64,000 bases of DNA from Undaria pinnatifida. Its lineage: Eukaryota > Sar > Phaeophyceae > Laminariales > Alariaceae. The stretch spans positions 11,408,334 through 11,472,333 of the forward strand of contig JABAKD010000026.1 of assembly GCA_012845835.1 (NCBI GenBank), read 5' to 3'. Positions 53,601-62,324 of the stretch are shown here, one piece after another. The notes under the pieces are model-generated. The model made no database searches. It was not told where the DNA came from and saw only the letters and a list, made by a program, of their open reading frames with translations. The position numbers were made by a program, and so were the translations under genes. Within the stretch, counting starts at the first letter, position 1; every line of letters starts with the position of its first letter.

Positions 53601-56600
53601 TGAACGTGTTATTAGCAGGGGAGTCACCGATCTGTATCCTTCACGAGGGCATACACCCCGTACCACGCACGATCGAAGTATCACACGCAGCTTGTAAAGC
53701 TGAGTTTTTATCAAAATACCTTTTTGGTAGATCTCACAGCTCAAGTGTATTGTTTCATTTTGTAAACATATATATGATATGGGTGTGCTGCCTCCACCGT
53801 ATGGCCTGCCGGGTACGATCACCCGTCGTACTCTTTTGTTCTGCCGCCGATCATTCAACGCAAGCACGAGTATTATGTTAGATAAAACCAGCCTCATTCA
53901 TTGCTAAGCGGAAGGGCTTCGACCGCATTGCACTTCCGCCGCGCTGAGCAAGCACTCAGCAGCAGCTTTTCTTGGAGGAAGTAAGAATACAGCAGATAAA
54001 CTAACCAACATGCCGGGTGAATTGTATGGAAATATTGAGAAGGCAACTGTTATAGTCTATAGTGTGCAGGGCGAGGTAGGTGCGATAGTACTAGCTTTAT
54101 TGCCGGATTCCGACTGTTCCCATCCAGTCGGGATCATAGTGTAAGGCACTGCTTTGCCCCCGACACGGTGTATCACGCATCCGGACTCAGAGAGTTTAGA
54201 GTCGAGCCTGTTCCATTTTAGGATCCATCTGATTGGATCTCGGTTGTATTCCTGCTCTTGTCGATCTCTGCTCGAGAATATACCCATCACAGCAGTTCTC
54301 ACACTGCAAGTCCTCATACACACAATCTATAGTCGGAGGTATAACCACAGCTGTCAGGAGGATAAGGTCTACTGCTCATGCACACTACCTTGAGCAAAGG
54401 TATCGCGGTATGGCATGCACCTGCCACGACACGGTTTGTTGCGCTGCTTTTTGTACAGGTTTTAAAGTGATTGTTTGAGCGAGGCATCTAACCCCTATCT
54501 CACACAGTTGGGGTGTTGTATATGCTACACTGTAGTTGCAAGGGGAGTCGCCGACTTATATCCTCAATGAGGACACGCAACCCGTAATAAGCGCGATCGG
54601 TGTATCACACACAGCTTGCAAAGATGAGTTTCGACAAAATCCTCGATCTCACAGCTGGAGTGACTTTCTATTTTTATTATATAAGTCGGCGACTCCCCTT
54701 GCAACTACAGTGTAGCATATACAACACCCCCCCTGGTGATAATATGTTCGGTTATGGCTTCTTATCACCCGGGGTGGTAAACAGTAGGGGTATGACACAC
54801 CACGAATCCCTTCCGGGTGATAAATTGAATTGGGTGATCGCTTAGGATTATAGAATAATAACCACCCGGGTGGGCATGCTTTGGGGGTGTGTTCTACTCT
54901 CTAACATACGGTGCTCCCCTCTGCCGTGTGCCTTTCGTGACTACCTTGTGCGGAGGGACCGATTGTCGGCATGAGTCCGAAACAGTTTTGAGCAGCATCG
55001 CATCTCCGGAGCTGGCGGCGTGCATCAAGATCGTTCTGTCGTCTGCCGACTTAAGGAGAAGCTGCCGCCCAAACGCCTGCGTGACAAGGGTCGGGGCGAA
55101 AAGTGGACGTGGGGAAAGCGGGAGGGCGGACCGCCGAAGGGGGCCAGTCGTGATTGCTCTTGTCCGTGTCCACTCCATCATTACTTTTACCGTGTTTCTC
55201 GCCGTCCGGCATTCATTGTCAAGCGTGAGAGCCAGCATCTGCCACTCATAAAGAAGGTCGTGAAAAAAGAACACCAAGTGAGGCATCGTCCCTGAACTGA
55301 AAGAACAGATGCATGAGGAGAATAGTAGAGATTTGCGGTTTGACGGTAGGGGGTGGGGTACACCCTTTTCCACCATCATACCCGGTTTGGAACCACTCGG
55401 ACGGATGACTCTGTACCTCTCAGCGACAAGAACTGATTTAGGTGGTTGTTTGTTCGGGCGCAGCAAAGCCTACTAACATTCGATTGCGGGATTCATGTCG
55501 CAAAAAAAAAAAAAAACTGCACGAAAGCTTAAGACCGCAAAGGTACCGGGGGTCGCTTGCGACAGTGACTCCAGGCCAGGCAAATGCCAATAACCCCGTC
55601 GAATGTGACCCCCATACCGTAGGAACGGCCGAGAAGAGGGGTTAGTGTTTTGCGTACTGACATTCCCCACTTAACGCCTTTACAACTGGAAACTTTTTTT
55701 TTTCTACTAATTTACTTGAAGGTAGTACAGGGAGGGATTTGGGGGCTCAAAATGGGTTAAGGAGCTCCCTGATTCAACCCACAAACACATTTTTTGGCAA
55801 AATGGAGCGCGTCACCCAACGGAACATTTTCATGTCTTAGAGCATATTAACGAATACTGCCGAACCGTATTTTGCTACATCCACGGCATTGGGTTATTCC
55901 TTACCAGTGGTTGAGGAACCTGCCGCTCCCGACACATTTCAGCGAAAGTCTTTTATTATTCTTAGCACGTGTGCCGGCGAAAATACATCGAAGTGTTATA
56001 TTTGTCATCATCCCGTAATACGCATCGCATGTCGAGAAACCGAATCGACGTTTCGTTTGGTTTTCGGAGATACTCCACGCCAGAACATCATCGTCAAAAC
56101 GAACAATCGCATACCGGTTACGCTTAAATCTATCGCATCGAGGTAGTAACAATACCAGACTCCCATCCCTCCCCCGCGCACGCCCATCCTCTCGCTAAAA
56201 CGCACCTCGTCATCTTGTATGGACGAGAGAAGCGCTTCTTGCACCTCGTGAAACACCGGAGACGGCCCAACGCTAGCGGCGTGCATAAGGAGCGTCATGT
56301 GTCTGTGGTCTCGGGCCTCGAGAGAAAGGAGCGCCTGGACACAGGAGAAAACCACAGAACGGCGGCCGGTCGCTTTCTTCTCACCAACCCACGCCGTGGT
56401 TGGGGTGCAAAAACATATCACGGGAGTCCTTGTTGGAGACGCTCTACGCCGATAGTGCCAAAAAATCAAGGTGCGACCGGGACGAGAAAGAAGAATCCCA
56501 CCGCCTAGAAGACATACAATAATTTTTGTTGTAAAGTTACAAACGTGTGCCAGCGATATTGGTAGTGTGTTCAAGAACAGTTGAGGGGCCCAGGTCAATC

Positions 56601-59600
56601 AGAAACGTTTTGGCGAAAAAGGGGCACACTGTCTCTACCTTGGCACATGAGATTTTGTCCCCCTCAGAAACGGGTTTTAAAGTTTCCGCGCACAGACTGA
56701 CTAACATCACCCTGTTGACCCTGATAGCTACACTGTAGTTGCAAGGGGATCGCCGACCTATATCCTTAATGAGGACGCACAACCCGTAATATGCGCGATC
56801 GGAGTATCACACACAGCCTGCAAATAATTGAGTTTCGACAAAATATTCGATCTCACAGCTGGAGTGTATCTTCATTTTTATAATAATGTTCCAGAAACAG
56901 GAAATTGGGTACTTTGTTGTTACTTGAGGAGCCCCGTTAACCAGGAAGTTTTCGTCGAAAAAGAGGTCGTTCCTGTACCTTGATGATCGCGGCATCAATG
57001 TGCTCCCGCGATGCACGAGAACGCGATAATAATGGGCACTTTGGCAGTTGAGGAGGCTCCCCGTTAAGCAGTTTTGTTTTACATAAAAGAGGTACTGCTG
57101 TACCTTTAGCGTGGCACGAGTTTCGCTGGAATGGTACATACATGTTGTAGCATTGTCGCGGTTTGATCTTGTATGCGACGAATCGGCCTCACAGACGTGG
57201 CACTAATTTCTCTCATTCTTGGTGAATGTTACTGAAGCTACACGGGTTAGCCTAGCTCGCTAGCAGATGCTCCGGTGCAGCCCGTCTGCCGCGTACTGTG
57301 CTTGTGGTCGCCTCTGACTATTTTGGCTCCGTTATGAGCGCTTCTACAGTGTATACACGTTTCCACTCCTCCTCCCGCCAAGGTTTTGCAGCAGTTACCC
57401 CGCCAACATGGTTTAATGCACTGGACCTACTGAAAAAAATATACTCAAAAAATGTTAATGAGCACTTTCGGGACTCATCTATAGTCTAAGCCACACGCTA
57501 AACTATTTGTTGTTTGGGCTGATCGGTGGCTCTTCCCGGGTCACTTGCGCAGTCGCTGAATATTGCTCGTGTTGTCTTCAAGATGTTTTACCCCTTTTAA
57601 AGTTGCGACCCCCCCCCCCCCTTGGGATTCTAAGCAAAAGACACTCAAAGGGAAACCTTGTAAAAGCGATAAAAACGCCGACGATCTGTTGCGTATTATA
57701 GTCGTACTGACTGTGGTCACCTCTGTTTCTTCTATCTCCGTCATCAGAGCCGCCACAATCGACACGTTGCCACTCCTCGCCCCCAGCATTGCCGCGGTCA
57801 TTCCGTCCCTGTCCCGGTTGGCAAGCTGAAGCCTCATCTCGAAATCTCTCACCAGCTGCGAAGGAAAACGACGGTTGTATCGCGCATCGTGCAACATATA
57901 AACGAATCGTCTCGATCACCGTTGTTTCAGAATATCAAGTAAGTGTCATAACTTCTGCTACCCGACAGTCAATGTACGTGCCGGCATGGTCTTCATAGTC
58001 GGTCACTCAAAAAACATTCCCGCAAGATAGTAGAACAAGTCTAAAAGACGCGGACAGAAGCAAAAATAATGCACGCTCAAGTTTTGTAGAGTTGGTGGAT
58101 TCCGGGTAAGGGTATGGGGGTCTTACAGAACTTCCAGAAGTTTCGAGTACGTGTATGGAAGTGTTACATAGCATGATGTACCCGTACCCCGGGGGTCTTA
58201 CAGAACTTCCAGAAGTTTCAAGTACGGGTATGGAAGTGTTACAAAACTTCCAGAAGTTCCGGGTATTGTCTCACAGGCGTACAGAACTCACAGAAGTTGC
58301 GGGCGGGTATAAAACATGATGTACCCGTACCCCGGGTACTGTGGCACGGGTCTCGCAGAGCTCATAGAAGTTCCGGGTAAGGGTATGAAAATCTTATAAA
58401 ACTTGCAGAAGTTCCGGGTACGGGTATGAAAGTCTTACGAACCGGAAACATGACTGCGCGAAGTTCATCTCCCTTGTTTCATGTTACCTGGTATCATGGT
58501 TGCGGCGTTGATTCATAGACATTGGTAAGTCACTTCCGGAAATAACGATAGCTTTCATTTTTTCCTACTGATTTTGACTTCACGAGTGTGGAAGCTATGA
58601 TGAATAGTTAACGTATTGAATTTGGTATTGATTTTTTCATGAGCAAGTGGGTGAGTTAGCGAATGGATGAACCCATGAACGAACTAATGAGGGAACCCAT
58701 GATGAACGAACTAATGAACGAACCCAAGAACGAACTAATGGACGAAGCCATGATGAACGAACTAATGAACGAATGAACAAATGAATGACTGTATGAATGA
58801 ATTAATGATGGATGAATTAATTATTGAATGACTGAATGACTGAATGACTGAATGAATGAATTAATGATGGATGGCTGAAAGAATGAATGAATGAATGAAT
58901 AAATATATGAATGAATGAATGAATGAATGAATGAATGAATGAATGAATGAATGAATGGCAGAATGAATGGATGAATTAATGAATGAATGAATGAATGGAT
59001 GAATGAATGAATGAATGAAAGAATGGATGGATGGATGAATGAATGAATGAATGAATGCATGAATGAATGAATGGATGCATGGATAGATGGATGTTGGATG
59101 AATAAATGAAAGGATGGATGGATGGATGGGTGGATGAATGAATGAATGAATGGATGGATGGGTGGATGAATGAATAAATGAATGAATTAATGAACTAATG
59201 AATGAATGAATGAATGAATGAATGAATGAATGGATGAATGAATGAATGAAGGAGTGAATGAATGAATGGATGCATGGATAGATGGATGTTGGATGAATAA
59301 ATGAATGGATGGATGGATGGATGGATGAATGAAGGAGTGAATGAATGAATGAACGAATGAATGAATGAATGAATGAATAAATGAATGAATGAATGAATGG
59401 ATGAATGCATGAATGAATTAATGAATGAATGAATGAATGAACTGTTTCACCCCCGCCTTTTTACGATTCCTCTCTCGTTATCAAATTCTCTCCGAATCAT
59501 GAAGGTTTATTGAGTTCACTCTAGGTTCATGCAATTAATCACTCACCTTGTTATCATACTGACGATCGAAGGCGTTCAAAATGGCGGTAAACTCGGCGAA

Positions 59601-59813
59601 ATTCCCTTTCGCGGCCGCCGCCATTAAGGGAGTTCGCAGCTTGTGCTTGGCAAGCAGACTGGGAGTATTCAGAGCGGAGGTTATCCCCTCCGGAAGTTTA
59701 GACACCACACGACGCACGTCGTCGGTGTTGCCCTCCTCGATCGCCGTGAGCAGATCGTTCGAGGCATTCGCTTCCTTCACGCTGAACTTGCGCTCCGACC
59801 GGAGGCTTGGAAC
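44452..59813 (-). CDS. Multi-exon ankyrin-like repeat protein gene (5' end not found)
   Basis: I joined ten minus-strand exons: 59813-59547, 57855-57721, 56334-56206, 55076-54945, 52555-52453, 50911-50487, 49659-49531, 48766-48647, 45811-45734 and 44634-44452. They make 566 codons plus TAA. All junctions are phase 0 except one phase-1 junction, and all phases agree. Five internal exons of 34-45 codons each carry one module of the type L-x-x-R-D-x-x-G-x-T-x-L-M-H-A-A-x-S-G. This is close to the ankyrin signature G-x-T-P-L-H-x-A-x-x-x-G. Exon 6 adds an acidic linker and a poly-Ala stretch; the last three exons are Leu/charge-rich without modules. Ankyrin modules bind proteins, so a scaffold or receptor-type role is likely; the partner is unknown. 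No membrane segment is certain. The first visible exon is already spliced at its 5' side, so upstream exons are missing. Confidence 0.75.
45065..45215 (-). mobile_element. SINE body fragment, copy 3
   Basis: AAGCCGGGGTTACAGGCGTT, TTCTCCGCCCCGTTGCTTGCC and CGAGCATAGGGGTCAGCA match the body of the SINE at 5580-5868. The tRNA-like head is missing. Confidence 0.65.
45734..45811 (-). CDS. Ankyrin-like gene exon 9
   Basis: The acceptor is CCCTTTTTCAG (minus strand) and the donor GTCGTC|GTGAGT, 26 codons, phase 0. It encodes TDVDARSKLSSIDAKIESFI then PGKLVV, a short helical, charged segment. Confidence 0.65.
46388..46935. mobile_element. Family B MITE copy with insertion
   Basis: The B-type left part (CCCGAAACGTGTAGTTGTTC) and right part (TGACTTTCGAAGACATTCGT, GCAACCCCTACCGCACTGTA) are separated by about 230 bp. 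That insert includes the GCCGGTTTCGAAACCAGCTC repeat also present near 29590. Confidence 0.5.
47172..47430 (-). mobile_element. Family A MITE, inverted copy
   Basis: It contains CCGGGTCACTCGCGCGAGTG then ACCCCC, the family palindrome, and GAGGTACAGAGTCAGTCGTG, the complement of the left subterminal word. It runs in the reverse direction to the copy at 36147. Confidence 0.65.
47465..47728. mobile_element. Family C MITE, copy 3
   Basis: The ends are GCTACGATGGAGGTGCACC and TATGCCTCTATCGTAG. The interior has CCTCGATTTGGGAG and TTTCCGACGATTTTGGGTTA then AGTCATTCAG. It lies inside an intron of the ankyrin-like gene. Confidence 0.85.
48222..48512. mobile_element. Family A MITE, copy 3
   Basis: Ends GACCACAGTAAGGGGG and CGCTTATCGCAGCCGTGGTC, left word GCACGAGTGACCCTGTGCC and the palindrome GGTCGCTCGCGCGAGTGACC are present. 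Confidence 0.8.
48647..48766 (-). CDS. Ankyrin-like gene exon 8 with probable GC-AG intron
   Basis: The acceptor is CCTGATACAG. Exactly 40 codons end in CTCAAG followed by GCAAGT, the standard form of the rare GC donor. This keeps the phase-0 pattern; a GT donor further on would not. It encodes VSEMVETHEGEREDEPMITA then LEQGPTEMRKLFALRVGQLK. Confidence 0.65.
49531..49659 (-). CDS. Ankyrin-like gene exon 7
   Basis: The acceptor is TTTCCTGTCAG and the donor GAAGAG|GTACGA, 43 codons, phase 0. It encodes ILEQLKATDLWGRSVLTHAL then LSGHKLMFDAALGAV and ends VPDEE. It has the same length and layout as exon 3. Confidence 0.82.
49782..50018. mobile_element. Family B MITE, copy in intron
   Basis: CATACCACGGTATTGGTTGC at the left and GCAGTCCTGCCGTGGAATG at the right. 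The core is GTGCGAACGAATGCCTTCGA. GAGCTCCTCGTTTGAGGAAC is a short internal palindrome. Confidence 0.8.
50311..50393 (-). pseudogene. Duplicate of the 3' part of ankyrin-like exon 6
   Basis: The minus strand GTTGAAGGGCCTCCGCTGGT, GCCGGAGCTTAAGATGGCAT and TCACGCTGATGGCGCTG matches the exon 6 end and reads VEGPPLVPELKMAFTLMALK against VEKPKVVPVFKIAFKLITEC. The donor position now reads AAGTGCGCC, so a normal phase-0 splice is not possible. It is a diverged exon copy lying in the following intron. Confidence 0.6.
50487..50911 (-). CDS. Ankyrin-like gene exon 6: acidic and poly-Ala linker
   Basis: The acceptor is CGAGTTTTAG and the donor GATAAG|GTGATG, 425 bases, phase 1 in and 0 out. It contains an acidic stretch (DGGDESAESGETDEEEDDK), TPLLFATPPLTPMLGGI, then Ala-rich sequence with Thr, Asn and Ser (from TAANAANAATNAATTAATT on). 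A helix follows (KVVPVFKIAFKLITECLWKD). Reading through the donor would give MFLLYASYGLVYLIAIGTL, which looks like a membrane segment and then stops. This could be an alternative intron-retained C-terminus. Confidence 0.68.
51222..51392. repeat. Family F repeat, copy 3
   Basis: It carries CGCCGGGACGAAGCACGG, AAGGCAGACATTACTTGCAC and GGTCTTCGGCGAGTCGGC. GAGCTGCATCCTGCG follows, as in copy 2 (GAACTGCATCTTTCC). Confidence 0.7.
51463..51808. mobile_element. Family A MITE with internal 12-bp tandem repeat
   Basis: Inverted ends are TACGGTAGAGGGG and CCCCCCTCTACGGTAGCG. CGTCACTCGTGCGAGTGACC is the family palindrome. Between 51563 and 51645 the unit TTAGGCGATGTG is repeated about six times, an expansion private to this copy. 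Confidence 0.8.
52453..52555 (-). CDS. Ankyrin-like gene exon 5
   Basis: The acceptor is CCATGCAG and the donor TTGAAG|GTATGT, 34 codons plus one base (phase 1). It encodes VREMLVARDSDGLNLLMHAA then SCQPSGISSLFAIE. It is shorter than the other module exons because the second helix continues into the next exon (joined residue Asp, then EHQETSLEK). Confidence 0.78.
52851..53085. mobile_element. Family C MITE, diverged copy
   Basis: GCTACGTTAGAGGTGCACC at the left, AATTCCGACGATCTTGGG and GTATACCTCTATCGACGC at the right. Confidence 0.7.
53600..53775 (+). mobile_element. Family E element, diverged copy
   Basis: GGGGAGTCACCGATCTGTAT, CACGATCGAAGTATCACACG, CAGCTTGTAAAGCTGAG and ATCTCACAGCTCAAGTGTAT follow the order of the copy at 54511. 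Confidence 0.65.
54511..54729. mobile_element. Family E element with perfect 51-bp inverted termini
   Basis: Positions 54511-54561 and 54679-54729 are exact reverse complements over 51 bases, starting GGGTGTTGTATATGCTACAC. The 117-bp loop contains the family core (GCGATCGGTGTATCACACAC). It lies in the intron between ankyrin-like exons 4 and 5. Confidence 0.93.
54945..55076 (-). CDS. Ankyrin-like gene exon 4
   Basis: The acceptor is CTTGTCACGCAG and the donor CACAAG|GTAGTC, 44 codons, phase 0. It encodes QLLLKSADDRTILMHAASSG then DAMLLKTVSDSC. Confidence 0.8.
55343..55630. mobile_element. Family A MITE, copy 5
   Basis: GACGGTAGGGGGTGGGGTAC at the left and CCCCCATACCGTAGGAAC at the right. The central words GATGACTCTGTACCTC and GGGGGTCGCTTGCGACAGTG are diverged family A motifs. 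Confidence 0.65.
55671..55760. mobile_element. Family D ~90-bp element
   Basis: TTAACGCCTTTACAACTGGA and CAAAATGGGTTAA bound it, with GGGAGGGATTTGGGGGCTC inside. Confidence 0.75.
56206..56334 (-). CDS. Ankyrin-like gene exon 3
   Basis: The acceptor is TCCTGTGTCCAG and the donor GACGAG|GTGCGT, 43 codons, phase 0. It encodes ALLSLEARDHRHMTLLMHAA then SVGPSPVFHEVQEAL and ends SIQDDE. It is the clearest single-module exon. Confidence 0.82.
56728..56890 (+). mobile_element. Family E element, one terminus only
   Basis: AGCTACACTGTAGTTGCAAG is the left terminus shared with the copy at 54511. The core CGCGATCGGAGTATCACACA and TCGATCTCACAGCTGGAGTG follow. The right inverted terminus is absent. Confidence 0.8.
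57721..57855 (-). CDS. Ankyrin-like gene exon 2
   Basis: The acceptor is TTCCTTCGCAG and the donor CAGAG|GTGACC, 45 codons, phase 0. It encodes RLQLANRDRDGMTAAMLGAR then SGNVSIVAALMTEI, an ankyrin-like module with RD-x-D-G-M-T. Confidence 0.8.
58085..58450. repeat. Degenerate ~40-bp minisatellite (CAGAAGTTCCGGGTA)
   Basis: The words ACTTCCAGAAGTTTC, GGGTACGGGTATGAAAGTC and CATGATGTACCCGTACCCCG recur with about 40-bp and 120-bp spacing across 360 bp. Confidence 0.8.
58640..59440. repeat. (GAAT)n / (GGAT)n microsatellite
   Basis: About 800 bp of imperfect GAAT units with GGAT and CATG interruptions lie in the intron between ankyrin-like exons 1 and 2. The block with GGATGCATGGATAGATGGAT occurs near 59073 and again near 59268, showing internal duplication. 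Confidence 0.95.
59547..59813 (-). CDS. Ankyrin-like gene exon 1 of those seen
   Basis: The acceptor is TTTTCTCCAG and the donor AACAAG|GTGAGT, 89 codons, phase 0 on both sides. It encodes ASNDLLTAIEEGNTDDVRRV and, after a spacer, HKLRTPLMAAAAKGNFAEFT. This is two ankyrin-like helix pairs, about twice the length of the following exons. VPSLRSERKFSVKEAN precedes the first module. Confidence 0.8.
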
Positions 59814-59895
59814 CTGGAGAAAATTTTGCAGCACATGACCAATCAAGCACGAGTTTTTCAATTATTATTGGCTTGACGAATGCCACATACAGAGT

Positions 59896-60414
59896 CATCC
59901 CACGGTAGCGGTGCGGCGGAATTTTCTGCGCTCCGAACGTGACGGAGCTCAATATCTCACCCGAAACATGATTTCGAAGGCGTTTCTCGCACAACCAGAC
60001 CGACGCTTCTATGCGCTAGTTGTGCAAAAGCAAACGTTCTTACTTGTCAAATTACCGTACTAACCGGATGCTACGATAGAGATGCACCACCTACTTTTTT
60101 AATTTTCCTCACTTTGGGAGACCTTGAAGATCTCTCCCAAAAACTGATTCGGAGAAAAGTAGTAAATGCTACGGATGAAGAAAAAATCTCATGGCCTTAG
60201 GTATTCAGCGAGAATCATGCAAAAAAAATAATCTCTTCCCGACGATCTTGGGCTGAGGAACCCCGTCATGTTCGAAAACGATTTCAGACGAAAAAAAGTG
60301 CCACCTCCATCGTAGCGTGAGTCGCCGATGGTTCCACACTTGAGGGAGCTCAACCAAATCAGAAGGTCAGAAACAAACACTTAGCCCAAAAAGTTCAACC
60401 CCTACGGTGAGATG
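59896..60414. mobile_element. Family B MITE interrupted by a family C MITE
   Basis: The B ends CATCCCACGGTAGCGG (59896) and CAACCCCTACGGTGAGATG (60414) are 519 bp apart because a family C copy (60070-60316) lies between them. Removing it leaves about 272 bp, the normal B length. Confidence 0.8.
60070..60316. mobile_element. Family C MITE nested in a family B copy
   Basis: The ends are GCTACGATAGAGATGCACC and GTGCCACCTCCATCGTAGC. It is 247 bp with the usual TTCCCGACGATCTTGGG and CCCGTCATG right half. Confidence 0.88.
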
Positions 60415-60540
60415 ACTCAATCATCCATGCAGAGATCTACCATTTATTTCTGAACCCCTTACGAGAGCAGCTCTATGACCCACCCAAAACTTTTCTTCGG
60501 GTCAGTATATAAGCGCGTTTCCGACGTAAAATCTTCACTC

Positions 60541-61020
60541 TGTACAAATACATTGTTTGCTATTTGTCTGGCAGGCAAATACTCTCTGGAAAACCTGCGC
60601 AAACATTTGTCTGGAAGAAAATACTTTTTGAGAAGCTGCGCAAATATTTTTTCTGAAAGCAAATACTTTCTTGAGAAGCTGCGCAAATGTTTGTCGGCAG
60701 GCAAATACTCTTTTGAGAACCTGTGCAAATATTTGTCTGGCAGGCAAATACTCTGCAGGCAAATACTCTCTGGAAAACCTGCGCAAATATTTGTCTGGAA
60801 GCAAATACTTTTTTGAAAAGCTGCGCAAATATTTGTCTGCAGGCAAATACTTTTTTGAGAATCTGCGCAAGTATTTATCTGCAGGCAAATACTCGCTTGA
60901 GAAGCTGCGCAAATATTTGTCTGCAGGCAAATACTCTCTTGAGAACCTGCGCAAATATTTGTCTGGCAGGCAAATACTGCCCCGGAGAACCTGCGCAAAT
61001 AGTATTGTATTTGTCCTGAC
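60541..61020. mobile_element. Element with ~42-bp internal minisatellite, copy 1
   Basis: It starts at ACAAATACATTG and ends AGTATTGTATTTGTCC, an imperfect inverted pair. Between them are about ten units of CTGCGCAAATATTTGTCTGG, CAGGCAAATACTCTCTTGAG type. The same start, unit and end occur at 62325-62740. Confidence 0.85.
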
Positions 61021-61518
61021 AACTATTCTGAAAAAACAGCTGTTACTGCAGGGAGGTCGGAGGGAGAGATTAACCGAATCATATGTCATGCGATGGGAGA
61101 TTGTTGTCGGAAATACAAAGCAAATCCCTGAAGCGTGCATCTGAAATATCTTTTGATCGGAGTGGGAAAACACAGGATCAGCCAAACCGAGAAAAAATGA
61201 AAATCTATCGACTACCTATGAGTCATATTATATATTTTTTAATATGCAAATGCCATCCCCGTCGACCATTGTCATTTTCTTCTTTTGCCATCTACAACAG
61301 CCGAAGCCGCCTCACCCCGTACGGAACGCAAACAAACACAAACATGCCGACGCCACCAAACCCCTCCACCATCTTACTCATTCCGTATCATGAGATGAGT
61401 CAACTCCTGTGGCAAAGTACAACAAACACCAAGGATCCACAAACACCACAAAGACGTTGCCACTCGTTCTCGCTGGGGGCCTGATCGCCATCAAGCTACT
61501 TCTACTATTTCATGCTGT

Positions 61519-61800
61519 TTAAACGTCCACCTCCCCCGACTCTCCGGCGGTGAGGTCCTCCGGGGCAAATGCGCCGTCGAGCTCCTTCAGCCCTTCCACA
61601 GGGTCCACCAGTCGCCCGGGGATCTTGATTCGCGCGCCAGCTTCGGTCAGCTTAGGGATGTCCTGAGGGATGAGGTCCAGGTTTCCGTGCAGGAACAGGA
61701 TCATCTCCACGTACTTGCTGTCCGTGGTGCTCCTGGAGGACGTCATCATACGCCCAGCAGCGCTGAAGTCACGCTCAAGCACTGCCGCCGACGCAGGAGC
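61519..61800 (-). pseudogene. hAT transposase C-terminal (dimerisation) fragment
   Basis: It reads APASAAVLERDFSAAGRMM, then TTDSKYVEMILFLHGNLDLI. ASSAxxERxFSxAG followed by a segment ending LFLRxNL is the hAT C-terminal dimerisation motif. It ends with a natural stop after GESGEVDV. Upstream it is cut off by an (AAAT)n tract and the inverted repeat at 61823, so catalytic residues are absent. Confidence 0.75.
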
Positions 61801-61822
61801 CCCGATTTATTTATTTATTTAT

Positions 61823-61888
61823 TTTATCCTCCGGCGGATGGGGAAAAATAAAGCTTTAGCTCACCACACTTCCACGTATTTTCGTACG
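61823..61888 (+). repeat. 66-bp inverted repeat, left arm
   Basis: TTTATCCTCCGGCGGATGGG, then AAAAATAAAGCTTTAGCTCA and beyond, is the reverse complement of 63705-63770 with two mismatches. The arms enclose 1.8 kb. Confidence 0.92.
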
Positions 61889-62122
61889 TGCCCCGAAAAT
61901 CACTCCAGCCCAGCTGCGTTGACGTCGACAATAACTGGAGCTGCTGCCGACGCGCCAGCTCCGTCGCCAGGTGGCGTACCATCATCATTGCCATTTGCTT
62001 CTTCGGTACTGACAGCTGGCATGTTGACATGCACAGCCCGCGGTAGTTGCTCGTGCCGTGATGGGGAGCTGGTTTGGTTGTGTGCAGGACCACTGATATT
62101 CGCGGCGGCAAATACACCGGGC

Positions 62123-62212
62123 TTAACCCCTTTAGAGCCCCCGAACCCCTCCATATACTAAATCCAAGTAATTTTGTCCCCAAAAATGGGTTTCCAGTTG
62201 TAAAGGGGTTAA
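62123..62212. mobile_element. Family D ~90-bp element, intact copy in a duplicated flank
   Basis: TTAACCCCTTTAGAGCCCCC and CAGTTGTAAAGGGGTTAA are inverted ends. The host word GCGGCAAATACACCGGGC precedes it and GCTGCAAATACACCGGGC follows 15 bases after it. Confidence 0.85.
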
Positions 62213-62324
62213 CGGCCTTTTCGCGGCTGCAAATACACCGGGCTCAACGGCCGTATTTATGCATTACGTATGTACCCCATATAATGTACGTACTTGTACG
62301 CCGAAGAGGTCAACATCTCCGCAT

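Noticed and set aside
58821-59410. Phe-Ile-His-Ser repeat open frames
   Set aside because: They are translations of the GAAT microsatellite in an intron.
60459-61185. 187- and 216-codon minus-strand frames with CLQTNICA/ADKYLRSFSK repeats
   Set aside because: The period follows the 42-bp minisatellite, both frames are open equally, and the same array exists in a second element.
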